Origin: Vombatus ursinus
Lineage: Eukaryota; Chordata; Mammalia; Diprotodontia; Vombatidae
Length of the DNA stretch: 64,000 nucleotides
Reading direction: 5' to 3'
Assembly: GCF_900497805.2 (NCBI RefSeq)
Contig: NW_020954548.1
Location: forward strand, 6,596,835 to 6,660,834
Position numbers and translations under genes: made by a program. This document shows, in pieces, positions 44,166-55,727 of the stretch. Each line of letters opens with the position of its first letter. The first letter of the stretch is position 1. The notes under the pieces were generated by a model that saw only the letters and a list, made by a program, of their open reading frames with translations, had not been told where the DNA came from and did not search any database.

Positions 44166-45050
44166 ATACATAACTAAGACTCTTCTCTAAAACATACCTA
44201 ATAATCAATCATCCAGGTTCCACTAGAAGATTTCAAGTGAGAGGGGAAACATTACCTTCTGTGGAAGCCCATTCCACTTCTGGAGAGAACTCAATTTTCT
44301 CTACATTGAACTTGAAATCTTTCTCAGCTACTTCTGGCTATTGCTCCCAATTTTGCCATCTGGGACCAAATAAAATTGCTGAATCCATCATCCACATGGC
44401 AGAACTTCATTATATAATCAGAGATATCATGAACTCCCTACCCTCCCTTTAAAAATACATTATAGAATTTTGTCAAGAATTAAAGTCATATTCACTAACC
44501 AATAGTCTGCAAACTAGTCTTTTTTTTTTCTTTTTGTTTAAAATGGGACAATATTTTCCCTTCACCCAGACCTGTAGTACCTTTTTTTTGGTGTCTATAG
44601 TCTTTCAAAGATCATTTTAATGCCTGAACAATCACATCTGGCAGTTTTTGTTTTTTCCAGTATTCTGGGATGTAAATTGTCTGAGCCTGGTGACTTGAAT
44701 TCAACAAGAAAACCTAGATACTTTTCAAATTTCTCTCTTACATATTTTGATTTTTAACCCTCATTTAGGCTTTTTTTTGTCATTCTATCCATTCCAGTCA
44801 AAAGATTATTTTATTTGGAAATGAAAATAGAAACAAAATTACAATTGAGCATCTCCATCAACCCCTTCCAATCCACTGCGTGCATTGATCCTATCCCTTC
44901 TTCATCTTCATCTTCCTCTTTACCCCAAAATAGTTTTTTTAACTACCTTTTTGTTGTATTTTAGTATTTTTCCACTAACTTCAATATTCCTGATCTTATA
45001 CGTCCAGGATGATGTCATGTTTTTTATATCCATCCTCTTTCATCGGTAGA
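44113..45050 (-). mobile_element. L3/CR1-clade LINE fossil
   Basis: Reverse CR1 order: tip 'agaatcatcaaatttcagaa', 'gaagcccattccacttctgg', 'ggctattgctccca'; a gap near 44400-44460; then RT complement 'agaattaaagtcatattcac', 'aatagtctgcaaactag', 'cagtattctgggatgtaaat', 'gagcctggtgacttgaattc', 'caaatttctctcttacat'. Internally deleted and old. Confidence 0.72.
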
Positions 45051-45059
45051 GAAGAATCA

Positions 45060-46025
45060 TACCCCCTATGAATGAAAGAAAAAAAAACATTTATAAAGAC
45101 TCAGTTTGGCAAGGTGATCGGTGCCTCTTTGACATTTGAGATCCAAAGCAACTCCAGTTAGCCTGACTGAGAGTCCAATTCATTACTCTAACAAGACAAA
45201 AAACTCCCAATGGCAACAATGGAAATGTTGAGTGTGCAAGGAAAACAACACAGGCTCTCATTTTGTCTGAAGTTAGCAGCTCCAGGAGGGTTAAATGTCA
45301 CTTAACCTGACCTTTTCATTCCCTTTGCTGGACATAGTTTTGACTGGGAGGATGTGGACCAAAAACAAACAGCCAAGTAAACATGGAATCTAGTGCACCA
45401 GCCTGCAGCAAATCCCCAAAGAAATATCTCCTTTCAATACATCAGTAGAGAAAGTATTTGTTCATGTTTCCACCCTGGCGGGAATGTGCAGGACAATTTG
45501 ATTGGAAGGTAATGAAGCTGTGATGTGGTGACGGCCTTGTACTGAATCCAGCTAGCTATAAAGCAAAGAAACAGGCTCATTTGGCAAGGGCAGAGGGAAA
45601 AGGGAGAATGGGCCAAGCTGGCCAATCCAGCACCTCCCCTAACACTCCCAGAGCAGATGGTGTTTTATCACTTCAGTACTGTGCATGCATGGGGTTTTCC
45701 ACCTGGCAGATTTTTTCCCAGTGAAGTCGACCTGAGTGCCCAGGTCTCACTGCATGAAAAATTGGTGGCAGGAAGAACAGAAAACACATGGGCATGACAT
45801 CAGCCTGCTGTTTTGCAACAGTGTCACTATGATATACCATTCTGGCCTCACTTTAGAAAGCTGTATAATTTGGTCAGGGACAATTTCCATGTTGTGTCAA
45901 TCCACATTCATAAGGACTTTTTCTTCAAACCATAGACATAGATTACTTAGCTCCTTGAGTTGCTAAAATAAGTCTACTTTCAATTAAAATACACTGAGAG
46001 AGAAAAAAGAAAAGTAACCTTCATG
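45060..46025. other. Repeat-poor stretch, no gene recognised
   Basis: Nearly 1 kb in which I recognise no transposon, of mixed GC content. No splice-bounded frame is visible. A candidate for unique or conserved non-coding sequence. Confidence 0.4.
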
Positions 46026-46029
46026 TAAC

Positions 46030-46245
46030 CTTCAGTGTTTACCAGGATTTTCGTATCTAATGCCTTGAATAATCTTCCTCAACAACGTGGCAAAATTGGT
46101 AATATGAATCTTTCTCCCACTTTACAGAGCAGAAAACTAAGCCTCAGGGAAATTAATTCAGAAAAGTCTAGTCTTACCAAATACCAGAAAGCTAGTAAGT
46201 TGCCACCAAAATGGGACTTCTGACTCTATCTCCCATGTTCTTTCC
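46030..46245 (-). mobile_element. MIR-type CORE-SINE, diverged
   Basis: Reverse: 'ctcccactttacagagcaga', 'aaactaagcctcaggga', 'agaaagctagtaagttgcc', 'gggacttctgactct'. Confidence 0.55.
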
Positions 46246-46249
46246 ATTC

Positions 46250-47725
46250 AGAATTGCTGCAGGGAAAAGTCTGTACATCTATTTGAAGGCAGGAAATATG
46301 CTTTAATAAAAGCTCATTTATTAGGAAGCACATTCTTAGCTCCACTTGGGTAGGAGTTGCTTAATATTTCCCATCAGCTTTCAAGCGTTCAGCCTGACCC
46401 TAAGCCAAAGTGATTGAATTCGGCAAAGGAATTGACAGTTTATTACGTGCACTACACCATGTGGCTTGTTTTTCTTTCTTTTTCCCCTCCCCTTTCCTTT
46501 TCTTTGGTTGTGTAATGACTATTTGGTAGGGAAAGGGATTATTCTTATAAATCAACTTTCCTTTCCCTTGGCTCATTTCCTCCTTTTCTCATTTACACAG
46601 TCTCTTGTTGTCCTTGTTTTTCTGGTACCACAATGGACATGACAGTGCGATTACCTCCCCTACTTTATTGTATAATTGCATCTGAAAGGTCCCTCCTTGC
46701 TATTTTCCAACAATTAGGTAAGTCTAAACATAGTCATCCAGGACCTAGATGAGTCACGCACATCCTGATAACTTCAATACCATACACTGAAGCAATACTT
46801 TTGAATTTTTCTGAATACTTTTATATCTACATTCTCTTTTGACTAAAAAAAAAAAACAAAAAAAAACACCTGATTTAAAGTTAACTTCTTTAAGAAAGTT
46901 TTGCTGACCATTGTAAAATAATAGTATTTCATCTTTGTTTGTAAGAATAACTTCTCTTTAACATGTCATTGGCTGGATTTGTGTTCCTTAAGCTCATTCT
47001 CTGATATTCTGAAGTCACCTGGGTTTTTTGTTAGCTGGTGCTTTGCTTTGGTCAGATTCAAATGTGTTTCTCTCACTTGCTCCTATCCCCATGAAAGTTT
47101 GTAGGAGAGGCAAGACTTTCTCACAAGGGGTTAAGATTTTGTGAGTTTAACTATTAAAACTTCTGGCAAAGACTATTATTATGAGACTCTGATATGGAGA
47201 GTATCATGTGACTTTGAGTGAATTAAATAACCTTCCTGTGCCCTGGGTTCTTCACCTAAAAAGTGGAAATAATATTATTAACACAGAGTGGGTAGGGTTA
47301 ATTAAGAAGAATAATTGTAAATGATGTTGAAGATACAATAAGGTCCATTAGCACAAATACAAAATATATTAAGCTTTATTACAATTAATTCATTATAATC
47401 ACAAAGAATTCCACATTATATTCAAATATTTTTGGAAATTGTCTGATAGCTACAGAACTTATCTAGTCAATTCTTAGTAAGTGACTTAGTAATTTACCTG
47501 TTGTAATGAATGTAACTATGTCATAAGAGTTAATACTAGAGACAGGCAGGAAAATTTCAGTATGGTCTTTTATGAAGTAAGTCACAAGAATTTTAAAAAT
47601 AATATGGTGTTATGAAGCACCAAGGAAAGATAATATTGCTAAAACTACTAACTGCCATTTTTACAAGGCTTTAATTACATTATCTTCTTCGTGCCTCAAT
47701 GATACTTTTATGACATTTCCCACCT
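46250..47725. other. No gene recognised
   Basis: A degenerate SINE core lies at about 47200-47290 (+). Otherwise nothing can be supported. Confidence 0.4.
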
Positions 47726-47727
47726 GC

Positions 47728-47850
47728 AAGTTCTCATTGGTATTATACCACAACCTGATTGCATTCCCCATATATATCTTTCTGTTTCCACTTAACAGAA
47801 TCATCAAATCTCAGGATTAGAAGGGCCTCAGAGGTCATCTGTTTTAAACT
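47728..47850 (-). repeat. Repeat shared with 44035-44165
   Basis: Second copy of the ~125-bp sequence ending in an L3/CR1-like tip ('agggcctcagaggtcatctg'). No further CR1 sequence follows, so this copy is 5'-truncated or is a separate short family. Confidence 0.7.
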
Positions 47851-48019
47851 GTAAATTACAGCCTATGAGATAATTAACTGCAATTTTCATCATCCCCACT
47901 TTAAAAAATGAAGCAACTTTATTAAAATCAAGTGTTGTTTTGTTTTTTTTTCTTTTTAGAAATATGCCAACTTCTCTATGGTTTTACCTAGTAGAATAAG
48001 ATAATTTTGTAGTGCAATG

Positions 48020-48195
48020 AGATTTTCGAGACCATCTAATCTAAGCCACTTTGCAAATGAAAATATTGAAAAGTATAATGATTGAGCAACTCCCCCACGG
48101 TCAATCTGTCAATATTGTCAGGAGACTGGATCTGAACCCAGGTCTTTCTGACTACAGGTCGCACACTTTATGCTCTAGGCTATCTCTTATAAGTA
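48020..48195 (-). mobile_element. CORE-SINE with L3/CR1-like tail, diverged
   Basis: Reverse: 'cgagaccatctaatctaagc', 'aactcccccacggtcaatc', 'ggatctgaacccaggtcttt', 'ctctaggctatctc'. Confidence 0.55.
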
Positions 48196-49000
48196 TGATA
48201 CCAGAAGGATTACTGTGGAGAAACCTCTAAACCCAGCCAGCAACTGCCCATAGACAAGATAATTAACTTTTTTGCCTTTCAGTTGTGCAAAATGTTATCT
48301 CATAAAAGCATCCTTGAACTCTAAAATATTTTCCAAGGAAATTAGGTAAAGACACTAAAAGTATATTCTATTTTTAAATTCCAAAAAGAGAAAACAGAAT
48401 AGCAGCCCTCTCCCACCTAGACCTATTGTTTTATCCTTTTCTTAAAGTGATAGCGACATTATGAGTGACCCACAACTCTTGGCCCATCTTTTTAATTATC
48501 ATTCTAGTACATAAAGTGCTAATTTGAAAAGCACTGTCAGTGAGTCTGTACTGATGCCAGACTGAAAGAGAGATGCTGATGTGGCAGGGGAAAGCAAGGA
48601 TCCAAGGCAGGGTCATGGATTTAATCACATCCTTTCCTACCTGGTTCTATACAATGCCAAACTGAAAACTCTGGACATCCAGGCTGAAATGGAAATGTAA
48701 ACTGGACAGCAATACAGTTTGTTGCTTTCTTCCTGAAATTTGAGGCACTAGTTAACTTTTATTGTCTTTTTTAACAGCGGTCACAAGGGCCTAAAAATAC
48801 CCTCACTTCAGTGAAGTTGTATGTGAGTTGAGTTAGTAAGTGAGTCCTTAGCTGGCACTTGAACAAAGATCAAATGTCAGTTGCCAAATACAGTATTTAA
48901 GGGACACATTTAAAAAGGCTGTATAAAGTGTCTGCTCCTTTTGCTCCAAAGATCTTTAAAGTATCCTTGGGAAACTGTTAAACAGCCTTGCTTTTCCAAA
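48196..49000. other. No gene recognised
   Basis: ORF 48628-48431 (-) shows no domain. No repeat recognised. Confidence 0.4.
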
Positions 49001-49004
49001 ATAG

Positions 49005-49150
49005 GTCACTTCAATAAGCATTTATTAAGTGCCTACTATTTGCTAGTTGGTATGGAGAGAGCAGTGGATATAAGGTCAAAACTGAAACCAGTCTCTCCCA
49101 TCAAGGAGCTTATATTTTCTGGGAAACCAGAAACATTTCCCAAAATTGGA
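49005..49150 (-). mobile_element. L2 LINE 3' tip
   Basis: Reverse L2 end: 'tcaataagcatttattaagt', 'gcctactatttgctag', 'cccatcaaggagcttatatt'. Confidence 0.65.
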
Positions 49151-49542
49151 TTAGAAAGAGATTGAAAGAATAGTGTAACCATCATCACATACCCAGACAC
49201 TACATGGGTAGTTTTTGCTTAGTTGTTGGTTTTTATTTTGTGTTGTTTTATGTTAGATGCAAAGGTTAAATCTGAAGGGAGATATTTCCAGATAAGATTA
49301 TTTTATTTGGGGAAAAAAGGAGGGAGACAACTAAAATGTATAGACTGCCAAGTATATCATATACCTTCCTATTATACTGCATTTGCTTCTGATTTAGTTA
49401 GGACTACTTTGTTAAGTGGGTTTCAGAAATCTATATTTGTGAGATATGAGGGCCACATATGAAATAGGAATATTTGGGTTAAAACTGCCCTTCACCATTA
49501 CCAGATGGGAAAGGAGGGTTGTAGATTGACAGTAGTCCAGAA

Positions 49543-49658
49543 AGGGAGAGAGAGAGAGNNNNNNNNNNNNNNNNNNNNNNNNNNNNNNNNNNNNNNNNNN
49601 NNNNNNNNNNNNNNNNNNNNNNNNNNNNNNNNNNNNNNNNNNNNNNNNNNNNNNNNNN

Positions 49659-49703
<45 letters not shown>
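49543..49703. repeat. (GA)n microsatellite containing an assembly gap
   Basis: GA repeats on both sides of exactly 100 Ns (49559-49658). A gap of exactly 100 usually marks unknown size, so the true array length is not known. ORFs through it are artefacts. Confidence 0.95.
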
Positions 49704-49708
<5 letters not shown>

Positions 49709-49904
49709 GGAGTTTTAACAGACTACAATTCAATATGAATCAATAGTGTGATATATTCAGGGAAAAAATGTTAATGCAAACATAGGCTACATTAATAATG
49801 GAGGTCTAGCATAAAGTTTTTTTTTTTCCAGAATGGAAGGGGGTATCTCAAGAGATGTCAAATTCCTCTTTAAGTAAAGACTTTAGCCCAGTTCCTAGCA
49901 CATA

Positions 49905-50162
49905 GTACACTACCAGACCTGGAGTGAGGAAAACTCATCTTACTGTGTTCACATCTGGCCTCAGACACTGACTAGCTGCGTGACCCTGGGCAAGTCATTT
50001 AACTCTGTTTGCCTCGGTCTCTTCTCATCAGTAAAAACGATCTGGAGAAGGAAATGGCAACCTACTCCAGCATCTTTGCCAAGAAAATCCAGGAAATTTG
50101 TGACCCCAAATGGGGTCACAAAGTCAGACACAACTGAAATGATTGAACAAACATCAATAACA
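49905..50162 (+). mobile_element. MAR1-type CORE-SINE
   Basis: 'ctggcctcagacactgacta', 'gcgtgaccctgggcaagtca', 'ctggagaaggaaatggcaac', 'agcatctttgccaagaaaat', 'accccaaatggggtcacaaa', RTE-like tail 'gtcagacacaactgaaatg'. The tRNA head is partly decayed. Confidence 0.85.
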
Positions 50163-50892
50163 AAATGTTTATTGACTATTGGTTTTAAGCAAAGGCTTGA
50201 TGACTACTTGGCATTTATGTTGTAGAATCGTAGTTCAGAAATGAGTTGAACAAGGTGGCCTCCAAGCTCCTTTCCAATTTTAAGATTCTGGGTGCCCAGC
50301 ATATGTTACTATACATAGCTCATTGGATGGGTATAGGGGCTGGGGGGAGAGGGTAGGTAGGCACCAATAGGAACCAATGTTTCATGCTTTGATCTGCTGC
50401 ACAGGATCTCACTGCCTTACCAAAGCTGAGGGAATTCAGTCACTGGCAAGCCAGCCAAGCTGGCTAATTCCATTTTGGAATGTTTTGGCTGAAATAACTG
50501 AGACTGACTTCTTTTGCTGCCTGAAATTGCCTGATTATGGCTCAGCTGTCTGCTTTACTCTGGCTGGGTCTTCTTGGCTCCAATGCAAGTTATGATTATT
50601 CCCATTGCTGATAGGAGTGTTGGTGAAGAGATAAGCAATAGCATGTTATAAATGAGCTGAACTTTCTTTTGGAACACAGATTAATAACTTTCAGAAAATA
50701 AATATTGTGTGAGCTTCAAATTCATGTGAATGACTCTTCCCCCCTCCACCCCTAGACTGAGGAAGTCCCTCTAATACCTGGACTTACAAATGGTCTAAGA
50801 GTGGTTTACTAGCTTTATCAGCCTCCTGCCAATATTTTGCTTAGAGTATGAGGTAAAATGCTGAGTTGCTTCAAGGGAGAGATAGCGAGACA

Positions 50893-51092
50893 TAATACCA
50901 CATTTATATAGTGCCTACTGTGTCTCAAGCACTGTGCTAAGCATTTTACAAATATCTCATTTGACATCCCCCCCAACAACAACCTGGGAGATAGCTACTA
51001 TTTTTACCCCCATTTTGCAGATGAGGAATCTGAGATAAACAGAGGTGAAGTGATTTGCCCAAGGTCACATGGCTAGTATGTGTCTGAGACAT
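50893..51092 (-). mobile_element. MIR/THER-type CORE-SINE with L2-like tail
   Basis: Reverse: 'atttatatagtgcctactgt', 'ctcaagcactgtgctaagca', 'cccattttgcagatgaggaa', 'agtgatttgcccaaggtcac'. Its tRNA half is missing. Confidence 0.8.
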
Positions 51093-51094
51093 GA

Positions 51095-51280
51095 ATGAGA
51101 CAATGAGCTGCAGATTTAGATTTAGGGTCAGAGGAACTAGGTTCAGATTCTCATTCAACTGGTATAAACTAAATAAGCATGAGCAAATAACTTCTTTGTC
51201 CCTAAATTTACTAATATATAAAATAAAGATTTGGACTATGTTACTATTGAGGTCCTTTCTAACTCTAAATCGATGTTGTA
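51095..51280 (+). mobile_element. CORE-SINE with L3/CR1-like tail
   Basis: 'gaggaactaggttcagattc', a degenerate core, then tail 'gaggtcctttctaactctaa'. Confidence 0.6.
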
Positions 51281-51295
51281 TTAAAATTGGATCTT

Positions 51296-51438
51296 AGGGG
51301 ACGGCTAGGTGGCGCAGTGGATAGAGCACCGGCCCTGGATTCAGACCTGAGTTCAAATCCAGCCTCAGACACATAACACTTTCTAGCTGTGTGACCCTGG
51401 GCAAGTCACTTAACCCCATTGCGTACCCAAAATAAATA
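51296..51438 (+). mobile_element. Short tRNA-derived SINE with 8-bp TSD
   Basis: 'ggctaggtggcgcagtggat', 'agagcaccggccctggattc', 'gagttcaaatccagcctcag', 'gtgtgaccctgggcaagtca', 'taaccccattgc', short A-rich end. TGGATCTT lies directly before (51288-51295) and after (51439-51446), the target-site duplication. The least decayed SINE here. Confidence 0.92.
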
Positions 51439-51644
51439 TGGATCTTCTTCTGTTCCCTCTGGCTACCAACTCCCCACCTAGTCTGTATAGTAAGTAAGTT
51501 TATAAGTAGCTGGTATAAAGAAGCAAGAGAAGGAAGCAAGACTGCAAAGGGGAACCTGGAAGTCACAAAGATCAAAGAAGCATAATTTACAAATTGTATC
51601 AGTTATTAAGCACAAATCACATCCCGGTAATATACATGGAGGAA

Positions 51645-51832
51645 CAGCTAGGTGGTACAATGGATAGAGTACCGGGCTAGCAAGTCACTCATCCCTGTTT
51701 GCCTCAGTTTCCTCATCTGTAAAATGAGCTGGAGAAAGAAATGACAAATCACTCCAGTATCTTTACCAAGAAAAAAAAAACCCAACTGGAGTCTCAGAGA
51801 GTCAGACACAACTGAAACAATTGAATAACAAT
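51645..51832 (+). mobile_element. MAR1-type CORE-SINE with internal deletion
   Basis: Head 'aacagctaggtggtacaatg', 'gatagagtaccggg' runs directly into 'caagtcactcatccctgttt', skipping the box-B half. Core and RTE-like tail follow ('gagctggagaaagaaatgac', 'gtcagacacaactgaaacaa'). Confidence 0.8.
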
Positions 51833-52383
51833 GTGTGAACTAAGGGGAAGATATCTAGACTCTGATGTCAAGGTTTTTGATCCTATGATAAGTAAATCTC
51901 AGACAAGTTCCAGACATCCACAGAACACCATCAGGTGCTGATAATTTTGAGATGATGTGGACATGTTAACTTTAAAGTTATACTGGTAACTTTGAGATGA
52001 TTTGGATATGTCGATGAACTAACACCAAGATGACACAGGTAAGGGTTAGTCTGTTCTCCCAAAAAAACTTATAAAAATAAGTCTTCAAATTCCTGTCCAC
52101 TGAGTCATCCTCCTTCTCCATCAGGTCCATGCTGCATAGTGTTCCCAACTCTAATCCATAGTTATCTGTGATCCTCTCTGCCTCTCCGCCTTCTCCATGC
52201 TGCCTGACTTCCTTCAGGATCCCTTCCCCTGCCCCAATGCTATCTGCCTGTGTATCACTTTCCCCATTTGTCTCTTCTGTGCTGTTTTCCCTCATACCCT
52301 TTGAGCCTAATTAAAGTGGGATTGCCACCCAGATTCCTACTGTCAGTCATGGTCTTTCCCCAGAGAGTACCCAAAGAACCAGG
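51833..52383 (+). repeat. Candidate solo LTR (endogenous retrovirus fossil)
   Basis: Begins TGTGAAC. It holds two related ~45-bp units in the upstream half ('ttttgagatgatgtggacat', 'ctttgagatgatttggatat'), which would sit in U3. A TATA-like box (CTTATAAAAATA, about 52068) and an ATTAAA signal (about 52310) follow in the right order, and it ends near CCA at 52383. No internal retroviral region and no convincing target-site duplication were seen. Age looks old. Family unknown. Confidence 0.45.
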
Positions 52384-53135
52384 TATATGGCTGCCCTAAT
52401 TTCATCATTTCATAAATTAATTATCAATTAAGATAAGACTAATTCTACTGTCAAGAGCATTATAAGATTTATAAATTGGTTTCCCTAGAGCCACCCTGTA
52501 GGTAGGTGATGTATTATTATTACCATTCTATTGAGAGGTGATTCATGGGTACTTTGCAACACTAACAGTTAATGGAATCCTTATATCTTCAATAGTAAGG
52601 GTGAAATATAGAGTCAGTTCACAAAGAAGAAACTCCAGTAGAGGATGATTACCTAGATAAATCAGATAAGGGAATGGGAGGGGGAGGGGAGAGCCCTTTT
52701 GCCTCAACAATACGTGTTTCGTTGTTTTGGTTTTGTTTGGTCTTTTCCCCTCATCTGAGCTGCCCAGATAAATGTGATCTGGCCTTGAAATGCCTTTCTT
52801 TCCCTCTGTCACTTATGAAAATGACAATACATGTGATGTGTTGCTAAGTTTGAGATCAGAGTGATTTCCTCTCACTCACTGTTTTCTCACAGAACTAAAA
52901 CCAAAAGAAAATATTAATCATAAAAGAATAAAAATAATTTTAAAAAGCCACGGAGCACCTTGCTGGGAAAGTGGTTTTCTTTCAAACATTTACATTGGCA
53001 TCACACAATAGCAATACTTACCAAACAATGTGACTGCCACAATGGATAGGGTCAGTTTCTCTGGGAAAGAAAAACACAGAGAAGAGAATCTTCCTCTGCC
53101 CTACAACAGAATCATGAAGTTGTTTCAAAGCTAGA
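52384..53135. other. No gene recognised
   Basis: A possible MIR scrap lies at 52455-52545. The minus-strand ORF 52812-52543 has no domain. Confidence 0.4.
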
Positions 53136-53139
53136 AATC

Positions 53140-53285
53140 AATTATCAGTCCTTCAACAAGAATTTATTAATTGCCTACTACGTGCCAGGCACTATGTTAA
53201 ATGCTGGGGACACAAAGAAAAGAAGACAAAACAAAGGGAAAAAAATTAACCAGTCTCTGCTCTCAAAGAGCTTACAATCTAATGG
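53140..53285 (-). mobile_element. L2 LINE 3' tip
   Basis: Reverse L2 end: 'cttcaacaagaatttattaa', 'ctactacgtgccaggcacta', 'tgctggggacacaaag', 'aaagagcttacaatctaatg'. Confidence 0.75.
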
Positions 53286-53395
53286 AAGGGCCCTTAGAGA
53301 TCTTCTAACCCAGGTTCCTTTTGTAATGTATGAGAAAGCCAACTCCCAGAGGCAGGAAATTACTTGCCCAAATCCATACAACTAGTTAAAGTTGT
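53286..53395 (-). mobile_element. CORE-SINE with L3/CR1-like tail, fragment
   Basis: Reverse: 'ggcccttagagatcttctaa', 'cccaggttccttttgtaatg', 'aaattacttgcccaaatcca'. Confidence 0.5.
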
Positions 53396-53582
53396 TAAAA
53401 TAATCTCATTTCTGGCCAAGAATCGTCATTCTCAATGAATTTTATTGCCAGATGTGTTTTTCTAGTCAGTAGAAACAATTTGGGGTGGAGGGGAAGAGTT
53501 AAGGGGAAAATTGTATTTGTATGATTTCAATCTCTTAACAAATGTGTATTTATTTAACAACAAATATAAACGTATATGCTGA

Positions 53583-53850
53583 GAGACAAAGTAGTATAGT
53601 GGAAAGAGTGCTGGACTCCTAGAAATCAGGCAGATCTGAAGGTGAATCAGCATCCGACATGTATTGGCTGTGACTGGATGAGTCACTTAACCACTTTGAC
53701 CCTGGGTTTCCATATCTTTAAAGTGTGGATAATAATAGTATCTATCTCCTAAAGATTCTATAGGGATCAAATGAAATAGTGTGTGAAAAAATACTTTTCA
53801 GATATTAAATAAGCCATCAGATAATGTTAGCTACTATGCTGCAGCTCCTG
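53583..53850 (+). mobile_element. MIR/THER-type CORE-SINE with L2-like tail
   Basis: 'gtagtatagtggaaagagtg', 'gatgagtcacttaaccactt', 'gataataatagtatctatct', 'atagggatcaaatgaaat', 'gttagctactatgc'. Confidence 0.75.
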
Positions 53851-54089
53851 AAGATGAGAAAAATGTATCTTTTAGGCTCTTCAGTGTGCTGCCCCCCCCA
53901 ATTCCCTCTTACCTAAAACCAGGTTCATGTTATTAATGAGGGTAGCTGTCTATCCAAATTTATAGTACCAAATCACAACCAATGCATCACTTCATACCAA
54001 AATAGGAGATATGGCATGTGAATTCAAAGCAAAAAGCATTTAATGAAACAGAATTCTAAAGAAACATAGAATTGAATCAGGTATTAAAT

Positions 54090-54318
54090 GCTTTTGGTTT
54101 TATTGTTTTGTGTTTGACTCTTTGTGACACTACGTGGGGTTTTCTTGGCAGAGATACAGGAGTGGTTAACCATTTCCTTCTCTGGCTCATTTCACAGATG
54201 AGGCAACTGAGGTAAACAGGGTTGAGTGACTTTCCTAGGGTAACACAGCCAATAAGTGCGGGAGGCTAGATTTCAATTGTCTTCAGGGCTAGCTCTCTAT
54301 CCATCTAGTTGCACCAAT
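54090..54318 (-). mobile_element. MAR1-type CORE-SINE
   Basis: Reverse: 'tttgactctttgtgacacta', 'ggggttttcttggcagagat', 'cacagatgaggcaactgagg', 'gagtgactttcctagggtaa', 'atccatctagttgcacc'. Confidence 0.82.
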
Positions 54319-55190
54319 GCTCTTGATACCCATTCCCAAATGTCTTTCCCTCCCATCATGCTTCAAGGAGGACTACCCTTGGTAACAAAATAACCTCTGG
54401 TTCTCCCCAGTCTTGTAAGAGAGAGACCAATCAGCATGATCACAGAAAAGTGTTACAAATAATCACAATAGCAGAAGTCTTGAAAGTGCAGGCTCTTTGA
54501 CATGAAAATGAGACATCAATGTTAAGATCTTTGTTGACTTTTCTGGGTGTAGCAGTTGCAGTCTAGGGTATCTTGACCTCTCATTCCCCATAATCATTTC
54601 CACTAGCCTTTCTAGACCTCATTATCTAGATATATTTGCATTCTTTACCTCTTACTTCTTTCCCACCTGACCCATTATGAGACTCCAGCAGGAGTGTAAT
54701 AGCAATTCCAAAACCTGAGACAAATTTAGTTTGGAGGAAGTGGATGATTAAAGTATTACTATTCCTGCATTTACTTGAGGTAGAATCAAGAGGAGGGGTT
54801 GTAGTGTGATAGAAGGAATATCCAAACCATTTTAAAACTAATTCAATATTAAATATTTTGAAGTATTTTATCTCATATTATTATAAAAAACCTTCAATTA
54901 ACTACAATTCCCAGACCTATATCCTTATCTCTTTTGATGAACCAAATTAATTGTCGTTATGATTATTTTCAATCATAGGACATCTGGATTCATATGAGGA
55001 TGTATTATTTCAAACATAGTCAAAGCTCTATTTTCAAGTTCATGTCCATATAATTCCATCACTAACATTTTTCTCTGAGGCTGTTGGTCATTGCTATCTA
55101 ATTTATAAATCCTCATATTGCTTAGCTGGCTGGTTCAAAATATTGTAAAGGAAGAAATGTTCATAAACTTTCAAATCATTTTGTCTTCAA
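54319..55190. other. No gene recognised
   Basis: AT-rich; nothing supported. Confidence 0.45.
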
Positions 55191-55429
55191 ACTACCATGC
55201 TCTTGAACTCCTGGCTCCTTCTCCAACTGGGAACTCAAGCTCCCACTATAAGACCCTTGGTTTCAACATTTCCAGTCCCAGTCCTGGCATGCAGTAGCAT
55301 GTCATTTTCATACACTGTGTATTTAGCCTTCCCCTGCTCCTTTCCCCTGCTCTCCAGCTCAAGCTTTGAGAACAGAAATCAAATCCTACCACACTACATT
55401 CCTAGAAAGAATGTGTCAATCAATTGCCC

Positions 55430-55640
55430 TATGATTCCAGTAAATATTTCTATGACTTCCTTATCCAAAGTACTACTTCCTGGCCATCACTCCCTTGCAT
55501 TGTGTTGCCTTTCCTTATTAGAATGTAAGTTTCTTGAGAGCAAGGATTGCCTTGCTTGATAATATTTTTATCCTCAGAAGTTACACAATTCATGGCACAT
55601 AGCAAATACTAAAACAGCGCTTTTTTCATTCGTTAATTGG
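55430..55640 (+). mobile_element. L2 LINE 3' end
   Basis: 'ttagaatgtaagtttcttga', 'gagcaaggattgccttgctt', 'atggcacatagcaaatacta'. The 120-codon frame at 55197-55559 overlaps it and is not a gene. Confidence 0.65.
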
Positions 55641-55727
55641 ATTGAAATGGCTGCATTAAAAACTTTATTATGCTGTTTCATTTGCATGATCTCAAACTCT
55701 TAATCTTACTCTCCTCCATACTTTCCT

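Noticed and set aside
49479-49738. Frames spanning the N gap
   Set aside because: GA dinucleotides and Ns only.
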